A stretch of 54,722 bases of DNA from Lachnospiraceae bacterium. GTDB taxonomy: Bacteria; Bacillota; Clostridia; Lachnospirales; Lachnospiraceae. The stretch lies in contig JAILOK010000116.1 in the NCBI GenBank assembly GCA_024690825.1, positions 1-54,722 on the forward strand. The letters are read 5' to 3'. Of this stretch, positions 23,985 to 32,900 are shown one piece after another; position 1 is the stretch's first letter, and each line of letters starts with the position of its first letter. Both the position numbers and the translations under genes were made by a program. The notes beneath the pieces are model-generated. The model was not told the origin of the DNA. It did no database searches and saw only the letters and a list, made by a program, of their open reading frames with translations.

Positions 23985-25259
23985 ATGGTCAAAAAAGAGA
24001 TGATCGCCATGCTGCTTGCCGGGGGGCAGGGCAGCAGGCTCGGAGTACTCACCACGAGGATGGCAAAGCCTGCCGTCCCTTTCGGAGGAAAATACAGGAT
24101 CATAGATTTTCCTCTGTCTAACTGTATCAATTCAGGCATTGATACAGTCGGGGTTCTGACCCAGTATCAGCCGCTCCGGCTAAACACCCATATAGGAATA
24201 GGCATACCGTGGGATCTGGACAGGAATATCGGGGGAGTGACGATACTTCCGCCGTTTGAAAGAAATATAAATACCGACTGGTATACCGGGACTGCGAATG
24301 CCATATATCAGAATATAGAATACATGGAAAGCTATAATCCGGACTATGTGCTCATCCTATCGGGTGATCATATATATAAGATGGATTATGAGGTGATGCT
24401 TGATTATCACAAGGCAAATGATGCCGCTGTCACGATCGCGGCAATGCCTGTACCGCCCGAAGAGGCAAAGAGATTCGGCATAGTGATAACCGACGATGAC
24501 GGCAGGATCACCGAATTTGAGGAAAAGCCCGAGGAACCGCACGGGAATCTGGCATCCATGGGAATATATATTTTCAACTGGAAGGTCTTAAGAGAAGCGC
24601 TCATTGCAAACGCGGACCAGCCGAACCTCGATTTCGGAAAGCATGTCATCCCGTACTGCCACGCAGGTCAGCACAGACTTTTTGCTTATGAATACAACAG
24701 CTACTGGAAGGATGTGGGAACGCTTTCATCCTACTGGGAAGCAAATATGGAGCTTATAGATATCATTCCGGAATTCAATCTGTATGAAGAATACTGGAAG
24801 ATCTATACCAAGTGCGAAACCCTCCCTCCGCAGTTTTTAGGTGAAGGCTCCTTTGTTGAAGGAAGCATCATAGGAGAGGGATGCGAGATCTACGGACATG
24901 TTGAACATTCCGTCATAGGCTGTGATGTCTGTATCGGCCCGGGAACGATAGTGAAGGATTCCATAATAATGAATGCGGCCAGGATCGGACGCGACTGTGA
25001 TATAAACAAGGTCATAGCGGCCGAAAATGTTCTGATAGGAGATAATGACAGGATCGGTGTCGGGCAGGAGGTGCCGAATGAAAGCGAGCCGTCCATATAC
25101 ACGAACGGACTTGTTACCATAGCGGAGCATACAACGATCCCGTCCGGCATAACCATCGGAAAGAATACTGTCTTAAGCGGCAGATTTGAAAAGGATGATT
25201 TTGAAAATAAAGAACTTCCCTCCGGCAGGAGCTTCATAAAGGCAGGTGAGGTATCATGA
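23985..25259 (+). CDS. glgC: Glucose-1-phosphate adenylyltransferase (ADP-glucose pyrophosphorylase)
   Basis: 424 residues. The N-terminal nucleotide-binding and regulatory signature [19 protein letters not shown] is followed by [19 protein letters not shown]. The catalytic region [15 protein letters not shown] and the sugar-phosphate motif FEEKPEEP follow. The C-terminal ~130 residues form a left-handed beta-helix with hexapeptide-like turns ([18 protein letters not shown]). It makes ADP-glucose from ATP and glucose-1-phosphate, the first step of bacterial glycogen synthesis. The ribosome site AAGGAGGGGG precedes the ATG at 23985. It overlaps glgD by ATGA, so the two subunits are probably made together. 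It sits directly after tRNA-Ala. Confidence 0.97.
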   Translation: MVKKEMIAMLLAGGQGSRLGVLTTRMAKPAVPFGGKYRIIDFPLSNCINSGIDTVGVLTQYQPLRLNTHIGIGIPWDLDRNIGGVTILPPFERNINTDWYTGTANAIYQNIEYMESYNPDYVLILSGDHIYKMDYEVMLDYHKANDAAVTIAAMPVPPEEAKRFGIVITDDDGRITEFEEKPEEPHGNLASMGIYIFNWKVLREALIANADQPNLDFGKHVIPYCHAGQHRLFAYEYNSYWKDVGTLSSYWEANMELIDIIPEFNLYEEYWKIYTKCETLPPQFLGEGSFVEGSIIGEGCEIYGHVEHSVIGCDVCIGPGTIVKDSIIMNAARIGRDCDINKVIAAENVLIGDNDRIGVGQEVPNESEPSIYTNGLVTIAEHTTIPSGITIGKNTVLSGRFEKDDFENKELPSGRSFIKAGEVS

Positions 25260-26374
25260 GAGCGATAGGTATCATCCTTGCGGGAGGAAACAATCACCGC
25301 ATGAAGGAACTTACAAAGAAAAGGGCCATCGCCGCGATGCCGATAGCGGGAAGCTACAGGAGCATTGATTTTGCGCTTTCGAGCATGACAAATTCTCATG
25401 TGCAGAAGGTGGCCGTTTTTACGCAATACAATGCCGGGTCGTTAAACGAGCACTTAAGTTCATCCAAATGGTGGGACTTCGGCAGGAAGCAGGGAGGGCT
25501 ATATGTTTTTACCCCTGCGGTGACGGCTGACAATAATTTCTGGTACCGCGGGACTGCGGACGCAATGTACCAGAATCTCTCATTCCTGAAGAGCAGTCAT
25601 GAACCCTATGTGATAATAGCTTCCGGAGACTGTGTTTACAAGATGGATTTCGGAAAGCTCCTGGAATACCACATAGCAAAAAAGGCGGATATAACCGTTG
25701 TCGTAAAGGAACTGGCTCCCGGAGAGGAGGTTGAAAGGTTCGGCATTGTCAGGATGAATGAGGATTCGCGCATAGAGGACTTTGAAGAGAAACCCATAGT
25801 GGCGCGTTCGAATACAGTATCCTGCGGTATTTATATAATAAGACGCAGACAGCTGATAGAGCTCATAGAAAAGAGTGCAAGGGAAGACCGGCATGATTTT
25901 GTCAGGGATATCCTCATCCGGTATAAATCGCTGAAGCGGATCTATGGCTATAAGATGCAGGGTTACTGGAGAAATGTGGCAACCGTTGAAGACTATTTCA
26001 GGACCAACATGGATTTCCTCAAAAACGATGTAAGGGATTATTTCCTTCACCGGTACCCGGATGTATATTCCAAAGTGGATGATCTTCCCCCGGCAAAGTA
26101 TAATAAGGGATCCAAGGTCGGAAACTCCCTTGTCTCTGCCGGCTGTATAATAAACGGCACAGTACAGGATTCGGTGCTGTTCAAGAAGGTGTTTGTGGGA
26201 AGCAACTGCACGATCAGAAACTCGATCATACTCAATGATGTTTACATAGGTGACAACTCCGTGATAGAAAACTGTATCGTTGAAAGCCACGGGACAATCA
26301 GGGGTAACTCCGAGTACAGGGGAGCGGGTACCGTTGAGATCGTTGTGGAATCAAATGAAAGATATATACTGTGA
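25256..26374 (+). CDS. glgD: GlgD, non-catalytic-type subunit of ADP-glucose pyrophosphorylase
   Basis: 372 residues, a GlgC paralogue with the GlgD hallmarks. The N-terminal loop is [20 protein letters not shown] in place of the GSRL...[13 protein letters not shown] of GlgC, and [15 protein letters not shown] stands in place of the [10 protein letters not shown] catalytic stretch. GlgD proteins in Firmicutes generally have little activity alone and form a heteromer with GlgC that improves or tunes catalysis; this is family knowledge. The C-terminal beta-helix is present ([21 protein letters not shown]). It is coupled to glgC through a 4-base overlap. glgP lies 9.7 kb downstream in the same direction but is not in this operon. 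Confidence 0.95.
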   Translation: MRAIGIILAGGNNHRMKELTKKRAIAAMPIAGSYRSIDFALSSMTNSHVQKVAVFTQYNAGSLNEHLSSSKWWDFGRKQGGLYVFTPAVTADNNFWYRGTADAMYQNLSFLKSSHEPYVIIASGDCVYKMDFGKLLEYHIAKKADITVVVKELAPGEEVERFGIVRMNEDSRIEDFEEKPIVARSNTVSCGIYIIRRRQLIELIEKSAREDRHDFVRDILIRYKSLKRIYGYKMQGYWRNVATVEDYFRTNMDFLKNDVRDYFLHRYPDVYSKVDDLPPAKYNKGSKVGNSLVSAGCIINGTVQDSVLFKKVFVGSNCTIRNSIILNDVYIGDNSVIENCIVESHGTIRGNSEYRGAGTVEIVVESNERYIL

Positions 26375-26422
26375 CTGACTTAGAACACTCTGTATAAGAT
26401 TGCCCGATAAATGTAAATATAG

Positions 26423-26452
26423 TTGATAAATGTGTTCAGGTTATGATATAAA
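26423..26452 (+). promoter_or_regulatory. Predicted spoVG promoter
   Basis: TTGATA (26423-26428), 18-base spacer, TATAAA (26447-26452) with TG one base upstream (extended -10). It is 37 bases before the spoVG start. Confidence 0.5.
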
Positions 26453-26489
26453 GGATTGGAAGTGCATTACACAGTAAAGGAGTTATACC

Positions 26490-26753
26490 ATGGAAATTAC
26501 CGATGTTAGGATCAGAAAGGTTGACAAAGAGGGAAAGATGAAAGCTATCGTTTCGATCACTCTGGATGATGTTTTTGTCGTACATGACATCAAGGTGATC
26601 GAAGGAGATAAAGGCCTGTTTATCGCAATGCCCAGCCGTAAGGGAGCTGACGGTGAGTACAGGGATATAGCGCATCCCATCAATTCGGACATGAGGACAA
26701 AGATTCAGGATCTCATACTTGAAACATATAACAGAGAGATCGCCGCCGAATGA
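26490..26753 (+). CDS. spoVG: SpoVG family regulator
   Basis: 87 residues. The family core is clear: [11 protein letters not shown], then [20 protein letters not shown], then [11 protein letters not shown] and YRDIAHPIN. SpoVG is a small site-specific DNA/RNA-binding regulator conserved across Firmicutes, affecting sporulation, cell division, capsule and virulence traits depending on species. Presence does not prove that this organism sporulates. The ribosome site AAAGGAG precedes the ATG at 26490. A monocistronic unit is likely, bounded by its own promoter and the strong terminator at 26811. Confidence 0.95.
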   Translation: MEITDVRIRKVDKEGKMKAIVSITLDDVFVVHDIKVIEGDKGLFIAMPSRKGADGEYRDIAHPINSDMRTKIQDLILETYNREIAAE

Positions 26754-26781
26754 ACCTCATAAGATTCGGTTCAGGGCAGTA

Positions 26782-26810
26782 TTGAACGAATAAGAGAATG
26801 CTGATAAAAT
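26782..26810 (+). promoter_or_regulatory. Predicted pth promoter placed directly before the spoVG terminator
   Basis: TTGAAC (26782-26787), 17-base spacer, TAAAAT (26805-26810). The predicted start (~26817) falls inside the 5' arm of the terminator hairpin, so transcripts begun here would lack most of that arm. Confidence 0.5.
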
Positions 26811-26845
26811 AGGAAGACCCGCAAAAGCGGAGTCTTCCTGTTTTT
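26811..26845 (+). terminator. Strong intrinsic terminator after spoVG
   Basis: AGGAAGAC-CCGC, loop AAAA, GCGG, one bulged A, GTCTTCCT, then GTTTTT: a 12-bp stem followed by a T run. It ends 17 bases before the pth start codon. Confidence 0.85.
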
Positions 26846-26861
26846 GTCTAAAGGAGTTTAT

Positions 26862-27425
26862 ATGTTTATCATAGCGGGACTCGGAAATCCTGACAGTGAA
26901 TATGAGGGAACAAGGCACAACACCGGTTTTGAAGTGCTTGATATCCTTGCCCGCAGACAGGGCATAAAAGTGAACAGGAGAAGGTTTAAGGGCAAGTATG
27001 GGAAAGGAAAGATCGGCAATACCGATGTGCTGCTCTTAAAGCCTCAGACATATATGAACTTAAGCGGGGAAAGTATCGCCGCGGCATGCTCCTATTACAA
27101 GTGCGATGTGAGCAGGGAACTCATAGTCATCTATGATGATGTCGACCTTGATCCGGGGAGGATAAGGATCAGGAAATCCGGCTCTGCCGGAGGACATAAC
27201 GGCATGAAGAATATCATTGAGCATCTCCATACGCAGGAGTTTGTAAGAGTGAGGGTCGGAGTCGGAAAAAAGCCTGAAGGATATGATCTGGTAAACTGGG
27301 TCCTCGGTCATTTCAAAGGAGATGATATTCCGCTTATGGAGGATGCGAGGATGAAGGCGGCAGACAGCATACCCGACATCATTTCCGAAGGAGCGGACCG
27401 GGCCATGAACAGGTATAACTCATGA
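26862..27425 (+). CDS. pth: Peptidyl-tRNA hydrolase
   Basis: 187 residues from the ATG at 26862, supported by AAAGGAG; an in-frame TTG at 26844 lies in the terminator tail and is rejected. Motifs: IIAGLGNPDSEYEGTRHNTG with substrate-binding Asn9 and catalytic His19, then PQTYMNLSGESI, the catalytic-region aspartate in IYDDVDLDPG, and GSAGGHNGMKNI. It releases peptides from peptidyl-tRNA that drops off ribosomes, an essential recycling step. It overlaps mfd by ATGA, the pth-mfd arrangement common in Firmicutes, so both are probably translated from one message. Confidence 0.97.
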   Translation: MFIIAGLGNPDSEYEGTRHNTGFEVLDILARRQGIKVNRRRFKGKYGKGKIGNTDVLLLKPQTYMNLSGESIAAACSYYKCDVSRELIVIYDDVDLDPGRIRIRKSGSAGGHNGMKNIIEHLHTQEFVRVRVGVGKKPEGYDLVNWVLGHFKGDDIPLMEDARMKAADSIPDIISEGADRAMNRYNS

Positions 27426-30400
27426 AAGCTTTCACGGAACCTCTAAAAGAACTGGGGATCTTTGATGAACTGAAAAAAGCCGTGTCCTTAAAGGGTATCA
27501 CCGATGTGGACGGATGCGTTGACGGCGCAAAGACATTTCTTGCCCACGCCCTTAAAGATGCGGGTGTCTGTGTTTTCGTGACATCAAACGATATCGCGGC
27601 AAGGCAGATCATGGAAGAAAATCTGCTTTTTACCAGAAATGTCTTTTATTATCCTGCAAAGGATATCATTTTTTATCAGTCGAGCTTAAGCGGAAATCTC
27701 CTTACAACACAGAGAATGGCAGCCATACGCGCCCTTCTTGATCACAGAGCAGGCGATGAACTTGTCATCGTTACGACTTTTGATGCGCTGATGGAGAGGA
27801 TGCCAAAGCTTAATACAGTCACTGACGCCGTGATCACCTTAAGGACAGGTGATGTTCTCGATACCGGTGTGCTTCAGAGAAAACTTGTATCCTGCGGATA
27901 TGAAAAGAATGTCGAAGTTCAGTCTCCGGGCCAGTTTGCTTTAAGGGGAGGCATCCTTGACATCTTTCCGCTGACCGATGAAAATCCCGTCAGGATCGAG
28001 CTGTGGGGGGATGAAGTCGATTCGATCCGCGGCTTTGATGCGATGAGCCAGAGATCCATTGAAAAACTTGAGGAAGTGACCATATATCCGGCATCGGATC
28101 TCATAATCAGCGAGGAAGCCGCTCTTGCGGGAAGGGAAAAGATAGGCAGGGAAGCAGAGGAAAGAGAAGAATTCTTCAGGTCAAAGATGAAAACCGAAGA
28201 GGCTCACAGAATAAAATCGGGCATTGCGGAGTTTTTGGAGCAACTTGAGGAATATGCGCCTGCCGCAAATCCGGCCGCTTTTCTTCCTTATTTTTTTGAT
28301 GAACTTGTAACGCTTACCGACCGTTTTCCCGAAGATACGGTCTTCTTTTTAGATGAGCCTTCAAGGCTTGAGGAAAAAGGCCGGGTTACGGAAAAGGAAT
28401 TTGAAGAGAGCATGACCAACAGGCTTTCCGGGGGCTATATTCTTTCGGGACAGACGGAGATCCTTATAAGCACGGAATCGGTATTTGCAAAGCTTTCCCA
28501 AAGAAACTGCATAGCTTTTTCAACGATCAGGATGAGGCATGACAGCTACAGGGAAAGGGAAAGCTTAAGCCTCCTTTCAAGACCGGTATCCGCATATAAT
28601 AAAAGCTTTGAGATGTTATCAAAGGACCTGGCAAAAAAGAGAAGGGATTCCTTCAGAACGGTGATCCTTTCGCCCTCTCATACAAGGGCAAAACACATCG
28701 CGGCGGATCTTACGGAAAATGAGGTGACGGCATTTTACTGTGAGGATCCCCGAAGGATCCTTAAAAAAGGTGAGGTCATCACGGCATATGGAAACCTCGG
28801 AAAGGGCTTTGAGATACCTGACATCGGGTTTCTTGTGATAGCCGAGACCGATATCTTCGGAACGGGAAAAAAGAAAAGAAAAAGACATATCCGCTATGAG
28901 GGAACGAAGATCGCAAGCTTCACGGATCTTACAGTGGGCGATTATGTGGTGCATGAGAATTTCGGCATCGGTATATACAGGGGCATAGAGCATATAAATA
29001 TTGACGGCGTGACAAGGGACTATGTCAGGATCGAATATGCCGACAACAGCTTTGTGAATGTCATAGCGTCAAATCTCGAGTCCCTTCAGAAATATGCGTC
29101 TTCCGATACCGATAAAAAGGTAAAGATCAGCAGGATCGGTACGGGTGAGTGGAAAAAAACAAGACAGAAAGTCAGGACCGCGGTTCAGGGTGTCGCAAAA
29201 AGGCTGGTCGAGCTTTACGCCGAAAGAATACAGGAAAAGGGATATGTTTACTCGGAAGATACCCAGTGGCAGAAGGAATTTGAAGAAATGTTCCCTTATG
29301 AGGAAACGGAGGATCAGCTGCGAGCCATAGAGGATGTAAAAAGGGATATGCAGAGCCGCAGGATCATGGACCGCCTCATCTGCGGGGATGTGGGTTTCGG
29401 AAAGACGGAGGTTGCCATCCGTGCGGCCTTTAAGGCAGTCCAGGAGGGAAAGCAGGCAGCGGTTCTTGTGCCGACGACTATTCTTGCCGAACAGCATTTC
29501 AATACCTTTGTCCAGAGAATGTCGCATTATCCTGTGAAAGTCGAGCTTCTGTGCAGGTTCAGGACCCAGGGGGAACAGAAAAAAACAATTCAGGGTCTGA
29601 AGAACGGATCAGTCGATGTCGTGATAGGAACCCACAGGCTTTTGTCCAAGGATGTTGCCTTTAAGGATCTGGGACTCCTTGTCGTGGATGAGGAGCAGAG
29701 ATTCGGCGTGACCGCAAAGGAAAAGATAAAGGAACTGCGAAAAAATGTGGATGTCCTGACGCTTACCGCAACCCCCATACCGAGGACCCTGCATATGTCT
29801 TTGGTCGGGATCAGGGATATGAGCCTGCTTGAGGAGGCGCCGCAGGACCGTCTGCCGATCCAGACCTTTGTGATGGAATACAGTGATGAAACTGTGCGGG
29901 AAGCAATAAACCGCGAGATCGCAAGAAACGGGCAGGTATACTATGTCTACAACAGGATAAACGATATCGCTGATATCACATCCCGCATCCGCTCGCTTGT
30001 GCCGGAAGCCACGGTTGAATACGCGCACGGCAGGATGGAAGAAAGAAGGCTTGAGAATATCATGCTTGATTTCATCAACGGAGATATAGATGTGCTTGTC
30101 TCCACCACGATCATTGAGACAGGACTTGATATACCGAATGTCAATACCATGATAATACATGATTCCGACAGGATGGGTCTTTCCCAGCTCTATCAGCTTC
30201 GAGGGCGCGTCGGCAGATCGAACAGGACAAGCTATGCATTTCTGATGTACAAAAGAGACAAGCTTTTAAGGGAAACTGCAGAAAAGCGGCTTGCTGCCAT
30301 AAGGGAATTCACCGATCTGGGCTCGGGCTTCCGCATCGCGATGAAGGATCTTGAGATCAGGGGAGCGGGCAATGTGCTCGGCGCCGAGCAGTCCGGACAT

Positions 30401-30934
30401 ATGGAGGAGGTCGGATATGATCTGTACTGCAGGATGCTTGACAGCGCGATAAAACAGGAAAAGGGCGAGGAAACGATACCCGATTTTTCCACCTTTATAG
30501 ATATGGATGTGGACGCTTTTATTCCGAATACCTATGTCAGGAATGAAAACATCAAGCTCGATCTTTATAAGAGGATAGCATCAATAGAAACAAAGGAAGA
30601 GGCCTCGGATATGGAAGATGAGCTCAACGACAGATTCGGACCGCTTCCGCAGAGCGCAAAAAATCTCATAAGGATAGCTCTGCTGCGCTCAAAAGCCCAT
30701 TCGATCTTTGTCGAGAGCATGGAGGTGAGAAAGGATCATATCCGGTTTGATATCTATGTCAATGCCGGGATAGATCCGGCCGCCATAGCGCCCATGCTTG
30801 AAAGCTTTGAAGGGCGGATGTCCTTTAAGACCAAGGGCAGACCGTGTTTTGTGTGTGAGATCAGTGAAAATGAAAAGGATCTCATCGACACGGCCGACGA
30901 GATCCTTGAAAAGATGAAGGTTTTGGTCAGTTAA
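27422..30934 (+). CDS. mfd: Transcription-repair coupling factor
   Basis: 1170 residues. The UvrB-like N-terminal module includes SPGQFALRGGILDIFPL and VRIELWGDEVDSIRGFD. The RNA-polymerase-interacting CarD-like domain is near residues 500-560 (GDYVVHENFGIGIYRGIE). The translocase has Walker A in CGDVGFGKTEVA (~residue 655), the box VVDEEQRFG, TATPIPRTL, and motif VI LRGRVGRS. A TRCF C-terminal domain completes it. Mfd displaces RNA polymerase stalled at lesions and recruits UvrA. The start codon overlaps the pth stop. Its final eight bases overlap the 3' end of the convergent pncB gene. Confidence 0.97.
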   Translation: MKAFTEPLKELGIFDELKKAVSLKGITDVDGCVDGAKTFLAHALKDAGVCVFVTSNDIAARQIMEENLLFTRNVFYYPAKDIIFYQSSLSGNLLTTQRMAAIRALLDHRAGDELVIVTTFDALMERMPKLNTVTDAVITLRTGDVLDTGVLQRKLVSCGYEKNVEVQSPGQFALRGGILDIFPLTDENPVRIELWGDEVDSIRGFDAMSQRSIEKLEEVTIYPASDLIISEEAALAGREKIGREAEEREEFFRSKMKTEEAHRIKSGIAEFLEQLEEYAPAANPAAFLPYFFDELVTLTDRFPEDTVFFLDEPSRLEEKGRVTEKEFEESMTNRLSGGYILSGQTEILISTESVFAKLSQRNCIAFSTIRMRHDSYRERESLSLLSRPVSAYNKSFEMLSKDLAKKRRDSFRTVILSPSHTRAKHIAADLTENEVTAFYCEDPRRILKKGEVITAYGNLGKGFEIPDIGFLVIAETDIFGTGKKKRKRHIRYEGTKIASFTDLTVGDYVVHENFGIGIYRGIEHINIDGVTRDYVRIEYADNSFVNVIASNLESLQKYASSDTDKKVKISRIGTGEWKKTRQKVRTAVQGVAKRLVELYAERIQEKGYVYSEDTQWQKEFEEMFPYEETEDQLRAIEDVKRDMQSRRIMDRLICGDVGFGKTEVAIRAAFKAVQEGKQAAVLVPTTILAEQHFNTFVQRMSHYPVKVELLCRFRTQGEQKKTIQGLKNGSVDVVIGTHRLLSKDVAFKDLGLLVVDEEQRFGVTAKEKIKELRKNVDVLTLTATPIPRTLHMSLVGIRDMSLLEEAPQDRLPIQTFVMEYSDETVREAINREIARNGQVYYVYNRINDIADITSRIRSLVPEATVEYAHGRMEERRLENIMLDFINGDIDVLVSTTIIETGLDIPNVNTMIIHDSDRMGLSQLYQLRGRVGRSNRTSYAFLMYKRDKLLRETAEKRLAAIREFTDLGSGFRIAMKDLEIRGAGNVLGAEQSGHMEEVGYDLYCRMLDSAIKQEKGEETIPDFSTFIDMDVDAFIPNTYVRNENIKLDLYKRIASIETKEEASDMEDELNDRFGPLPQSAKNLIRIALLRSKAHSIFVESMEVRKDHIRFDIYVNAGIDPAAIAPMLESFEGRMSFKTKGRPCFVCEISENEKDLIDTADEILEKMKVLVS

Positions 30935-32393
30935 AGGTCTTTCCCTCAACCGACATTTCATTTAAGAGATTTATCTTTGTATCGTAAAGCTTCTTTGAAA
31001 GATCCACATATACATTGTGGGGATTGACTAAACGCCTGGTCTCGTCCCAGAGCGTATCGAGCTCTTTTTTGCAGAATTCCCTCATTTCCATTACCGAAGG
31101 TGATTCGTATACGCATTTTCCCTCGTCAAATACTTTGATCATTATCTCACGGAGCGTAAACTCTCCGGGGGATAAATGTGTTTTCTTCCAGGGCTCGTGA
31201 GGGTCAAAGAGGAGAAGATCTTCCTTTTCGCTGAAGGTCTCTTCCTCAAGACAGATGAGATCGGCCTTTACCTTTCCTTCTTCATCATATACCCTGTAGA
31301 TCTTTTTGTTTCCCGGATTTGTGACTTTCTCGCTGTTTTCCGAAAGCTTGATCTTCGGAATGAAGGAGCCGTCTTTTGCGCGTATCGCGGCAAGCTTATA
31401 TACTCCGCCGAATGCGGGCCAGTCCTTTGAGGTTATGAGGTTTGTTCCCACACCCCAGCTGGTTATCGTGGCTCCCTGCGCTTTCAGGGAATCTATGAGG
31501 AATTCATCCAGATCATTGCTGGCGGAGATGACAGCATCGGTAAAGCCTGCTTCGTCAAGCATCTTTCTGGCTTTCTTTGAGATATAAGCAAGGTCCCCGG
31601 AATCAAAACGGACACCGTACTGCTTCGGATGGATGCCTCTTTCCTTCAGTTCCTGAAAGACTTTGATCGCATTGGGGACACCGCTCTTTAAGGAATCATA
31701 GGTATCCGCTATGAGGAGGCAGGCATCCGGATAGATCTCGGCATATTTCCTGAAAGCGGTAAGCTCGTCGGGAAAGCTCATTACCCATGAATGGGCGTTC
31801 GTGCCCTTTACCGGAACATCAAAAAGCTGTCCGCAGAGTACATTCGAGGTTCCGATGCATCCGCCTATCATGGCAGCCCTTGCGCCGTATATTCCGGCAT
31901 CCGGACCCTGCGCCCGCCTTAAGCCAAATTCCATCACGCCGTCTCCCTTTGCCGCAAAGCATACCCTGGAGGTCTTTGTGGCGATCAGCGACTGGTGGTT
32001 TATTATGTTCAGGATCGCGGTTTCGACAAGCTGCGCCTGCATGATCGGAGCTATGACTTTTACTATGGGCTCTCTGGGGAATATGACCTCTCCTTCGGGG
32101 ATCGACCATATTGAGCCCGTGAAACGGAAATCCTTCAGATAATTGAGAAAGTCCTCCTGGAAGATCCCAAGCGACCTCAGATAATCTATATCTTCTTTCT
32201 CAAACTTAAGGTTTTTGATGTAATCGATCATCTGCTCGAGGCCTGCCATGATGGCATAGCCGCTCTCGAGGGGATTCGTACGGTAGAACATGTCAAAGAT
32301 GACTGTCTGGTTCGCGTTTTCGTTCTTATAATAGCCCTGCATCATCGTGAGCTCGTAAAGGTCTGTCAAAAGAGTCAGATTTTGTCTGTCCAT
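30927..32393 (-). CDS. pncB: Nicotinate phosphoribosyltransferase
   Basis: 488 residues from the ATG complementary to 32391-32393, preceded by GGAGGATGAG; an upstream ATG at 32405 would overlap this site. Family motifs: LTDLYELTMMQGYY near the start, FDMFYRTNP, the FGLRRAQGPDAG active-site stretch, GTNAHSWVMSFPDE, and YGVRFDSGDLAYISKKAR for PRPP/phosphate binding. It converts nicotinate and PRPP to nicotinate mononucleotide for NAD salvage. The 3' end overlaps mfd by eight bases tail to tail. A near-consensus minus-strand promoter (32436-32464) lies at the edge of the palindromic region. Confidence 0.95.
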   Translation of the reverse strand: MDRQNLTLLTDLYELTMMQGYYKNENANQTVIFDMFYRTNPLESGYAIMAGLEQMIDYIKNLKFEKEDIDYLRSLGIFQEDFLNYLKDFRFTGSIWSIPEGEVIFPREPIVKVIAPIMQAQLVETAILNIINHQSLIATKTSRVCFAAKGDGVMEFGLRRAQGPDAGIYGARAAMIGGCIGTSNVLCGQLFDVPVKGTNAHSWVMSFPDELTAFRKYAEIYPDACLLIADTYDSLKSGVPNAIKVFQELKERGIHPKQYGVRFDSGDLAYISKKARKMLDEAGFTDAVISASNDLDEFLIDSLKAQGATITSWGVGTNLITSKDWPAFGGVYKLAAIRAKDGSFIPKIKLSENSEKVTNPGNKKIYRVYDEEGKVKADLICLEEETFSEKEDLLLFDPHEPWKKTHLSPGEFTLREIMIKVFDEGKCVYESPSVMEMREFCKKELDTLWDETRRLVNPHNVYVDLSKKLYDTKINLLNEMSVEGKTFN

Positions 32394-32435
32394 CTCATCC
32401 TCCATGTATTTTTGCGATCATTTGCTGTGTAATCG

Positions 32436-32464
32436 ATTATGTAATTTCGCGGATATAATGTCAA
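32436..32464 (-). promoter_or_regulatory. pncB promoter
   Basis: On the minus strand: TTGACA (32459-32464), 17-base spacer, CATAAT (32436-32441). The predicted leader is about 36 bases. Confidence 0.65.
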
Positions 32465-32470
32465 TATTAT

Positions 32471-32828
32471 ATATACCCCGGCCGCAGGATGATCGCCTGA
32501 TATCATGTTTTGTTTTCGGCGAATCAAACTGATTTTCAATGCGGCCCACGCTCCGCCGCCGTCGAGTTAACTGCCGGCTGCGACTAAGCCTGCCGGAAAT
32601 TCGGCACTGCCTCTTTCCCGGCGGGCCAAGTCTTCGCAAGCAGTTATCTCTCGTTGCTGCGCTAATGGGCCGCGTTTGAAATATCAGTTTGCTCCGCCTG
32701 TCAAAGATATTGATCAGGCGATTGCGCTGTACCGGTCCCGTGACTGATTGCAGATTAAATGCACTTTCGTAGTATCATAGGCGTGAAAAAACCGGCGCGC
32801 AAAACAGCACCTGCGGCCGGGGTATAAT
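32471..32828. repeat. Nested long inverted-repeat region between pncB and ileS
   Basis: This fills most of the 507-base gap between the pncB and ileS starts. The outer arms are an exact 17-bp inverted repeat: TATACCCCGGCCGCAGG (32472-32488) and its complement at 32810-32826. The inner arms, 32493-32548 and 32666-32722, are an imperfect ~57-bp inverted repeat sharing TGGGCCGC, TGAAA, ATCAGTTTG, CGCC and CAGGCGAT in order. The ~117-bp core is GC-rich and holds further short stems. No open reading frame with a ribosome site is seen. It could be a structured RNA, a palindromic mobile repeat, or a shared control region for the two outward-facing promoters. Confidence 0.7.
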
Positions 32829-32831
32829 TAC

Positions 32832-32860
32832 TTGTTTTTTTAACTGTAAATTGGTATGAT
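32832..32860 (+). promoter_or_regulatory. Predicted ileS promoter
   Basis: TTGTTT (32832-32837), 17-base spacer, TATGAT (32855-32860). A second TATAAT lies in the right outer repeat (32823-32828) without a clear -35. The leader would be about 34 bases, too short for a T-box. Confidence 0.5.
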
Positions 32861-32900
32861 ATTGAAGTGTGTGTGCACGAAAAACTGGTTGGAGGAAGAG

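Noticed and set aside
23876-24121. Open reading frame running through tRNA-Ala into glgC
   Set aside because: It is a reading of the tRNA gene and of glgC out of frame, with no ribosome site.
32406-32639. Possible small ORFs in the pncB-ileS gap
   Set aside because: They read through the palindromic arms, have no ribosome sites and show no protein-like composition.
32700-32900. T-box leader upstream of ileS
   Set aside because: No GGGTGGNACCGCG-like antiterminator core is present, and the predicted leader is only about 34 bases.
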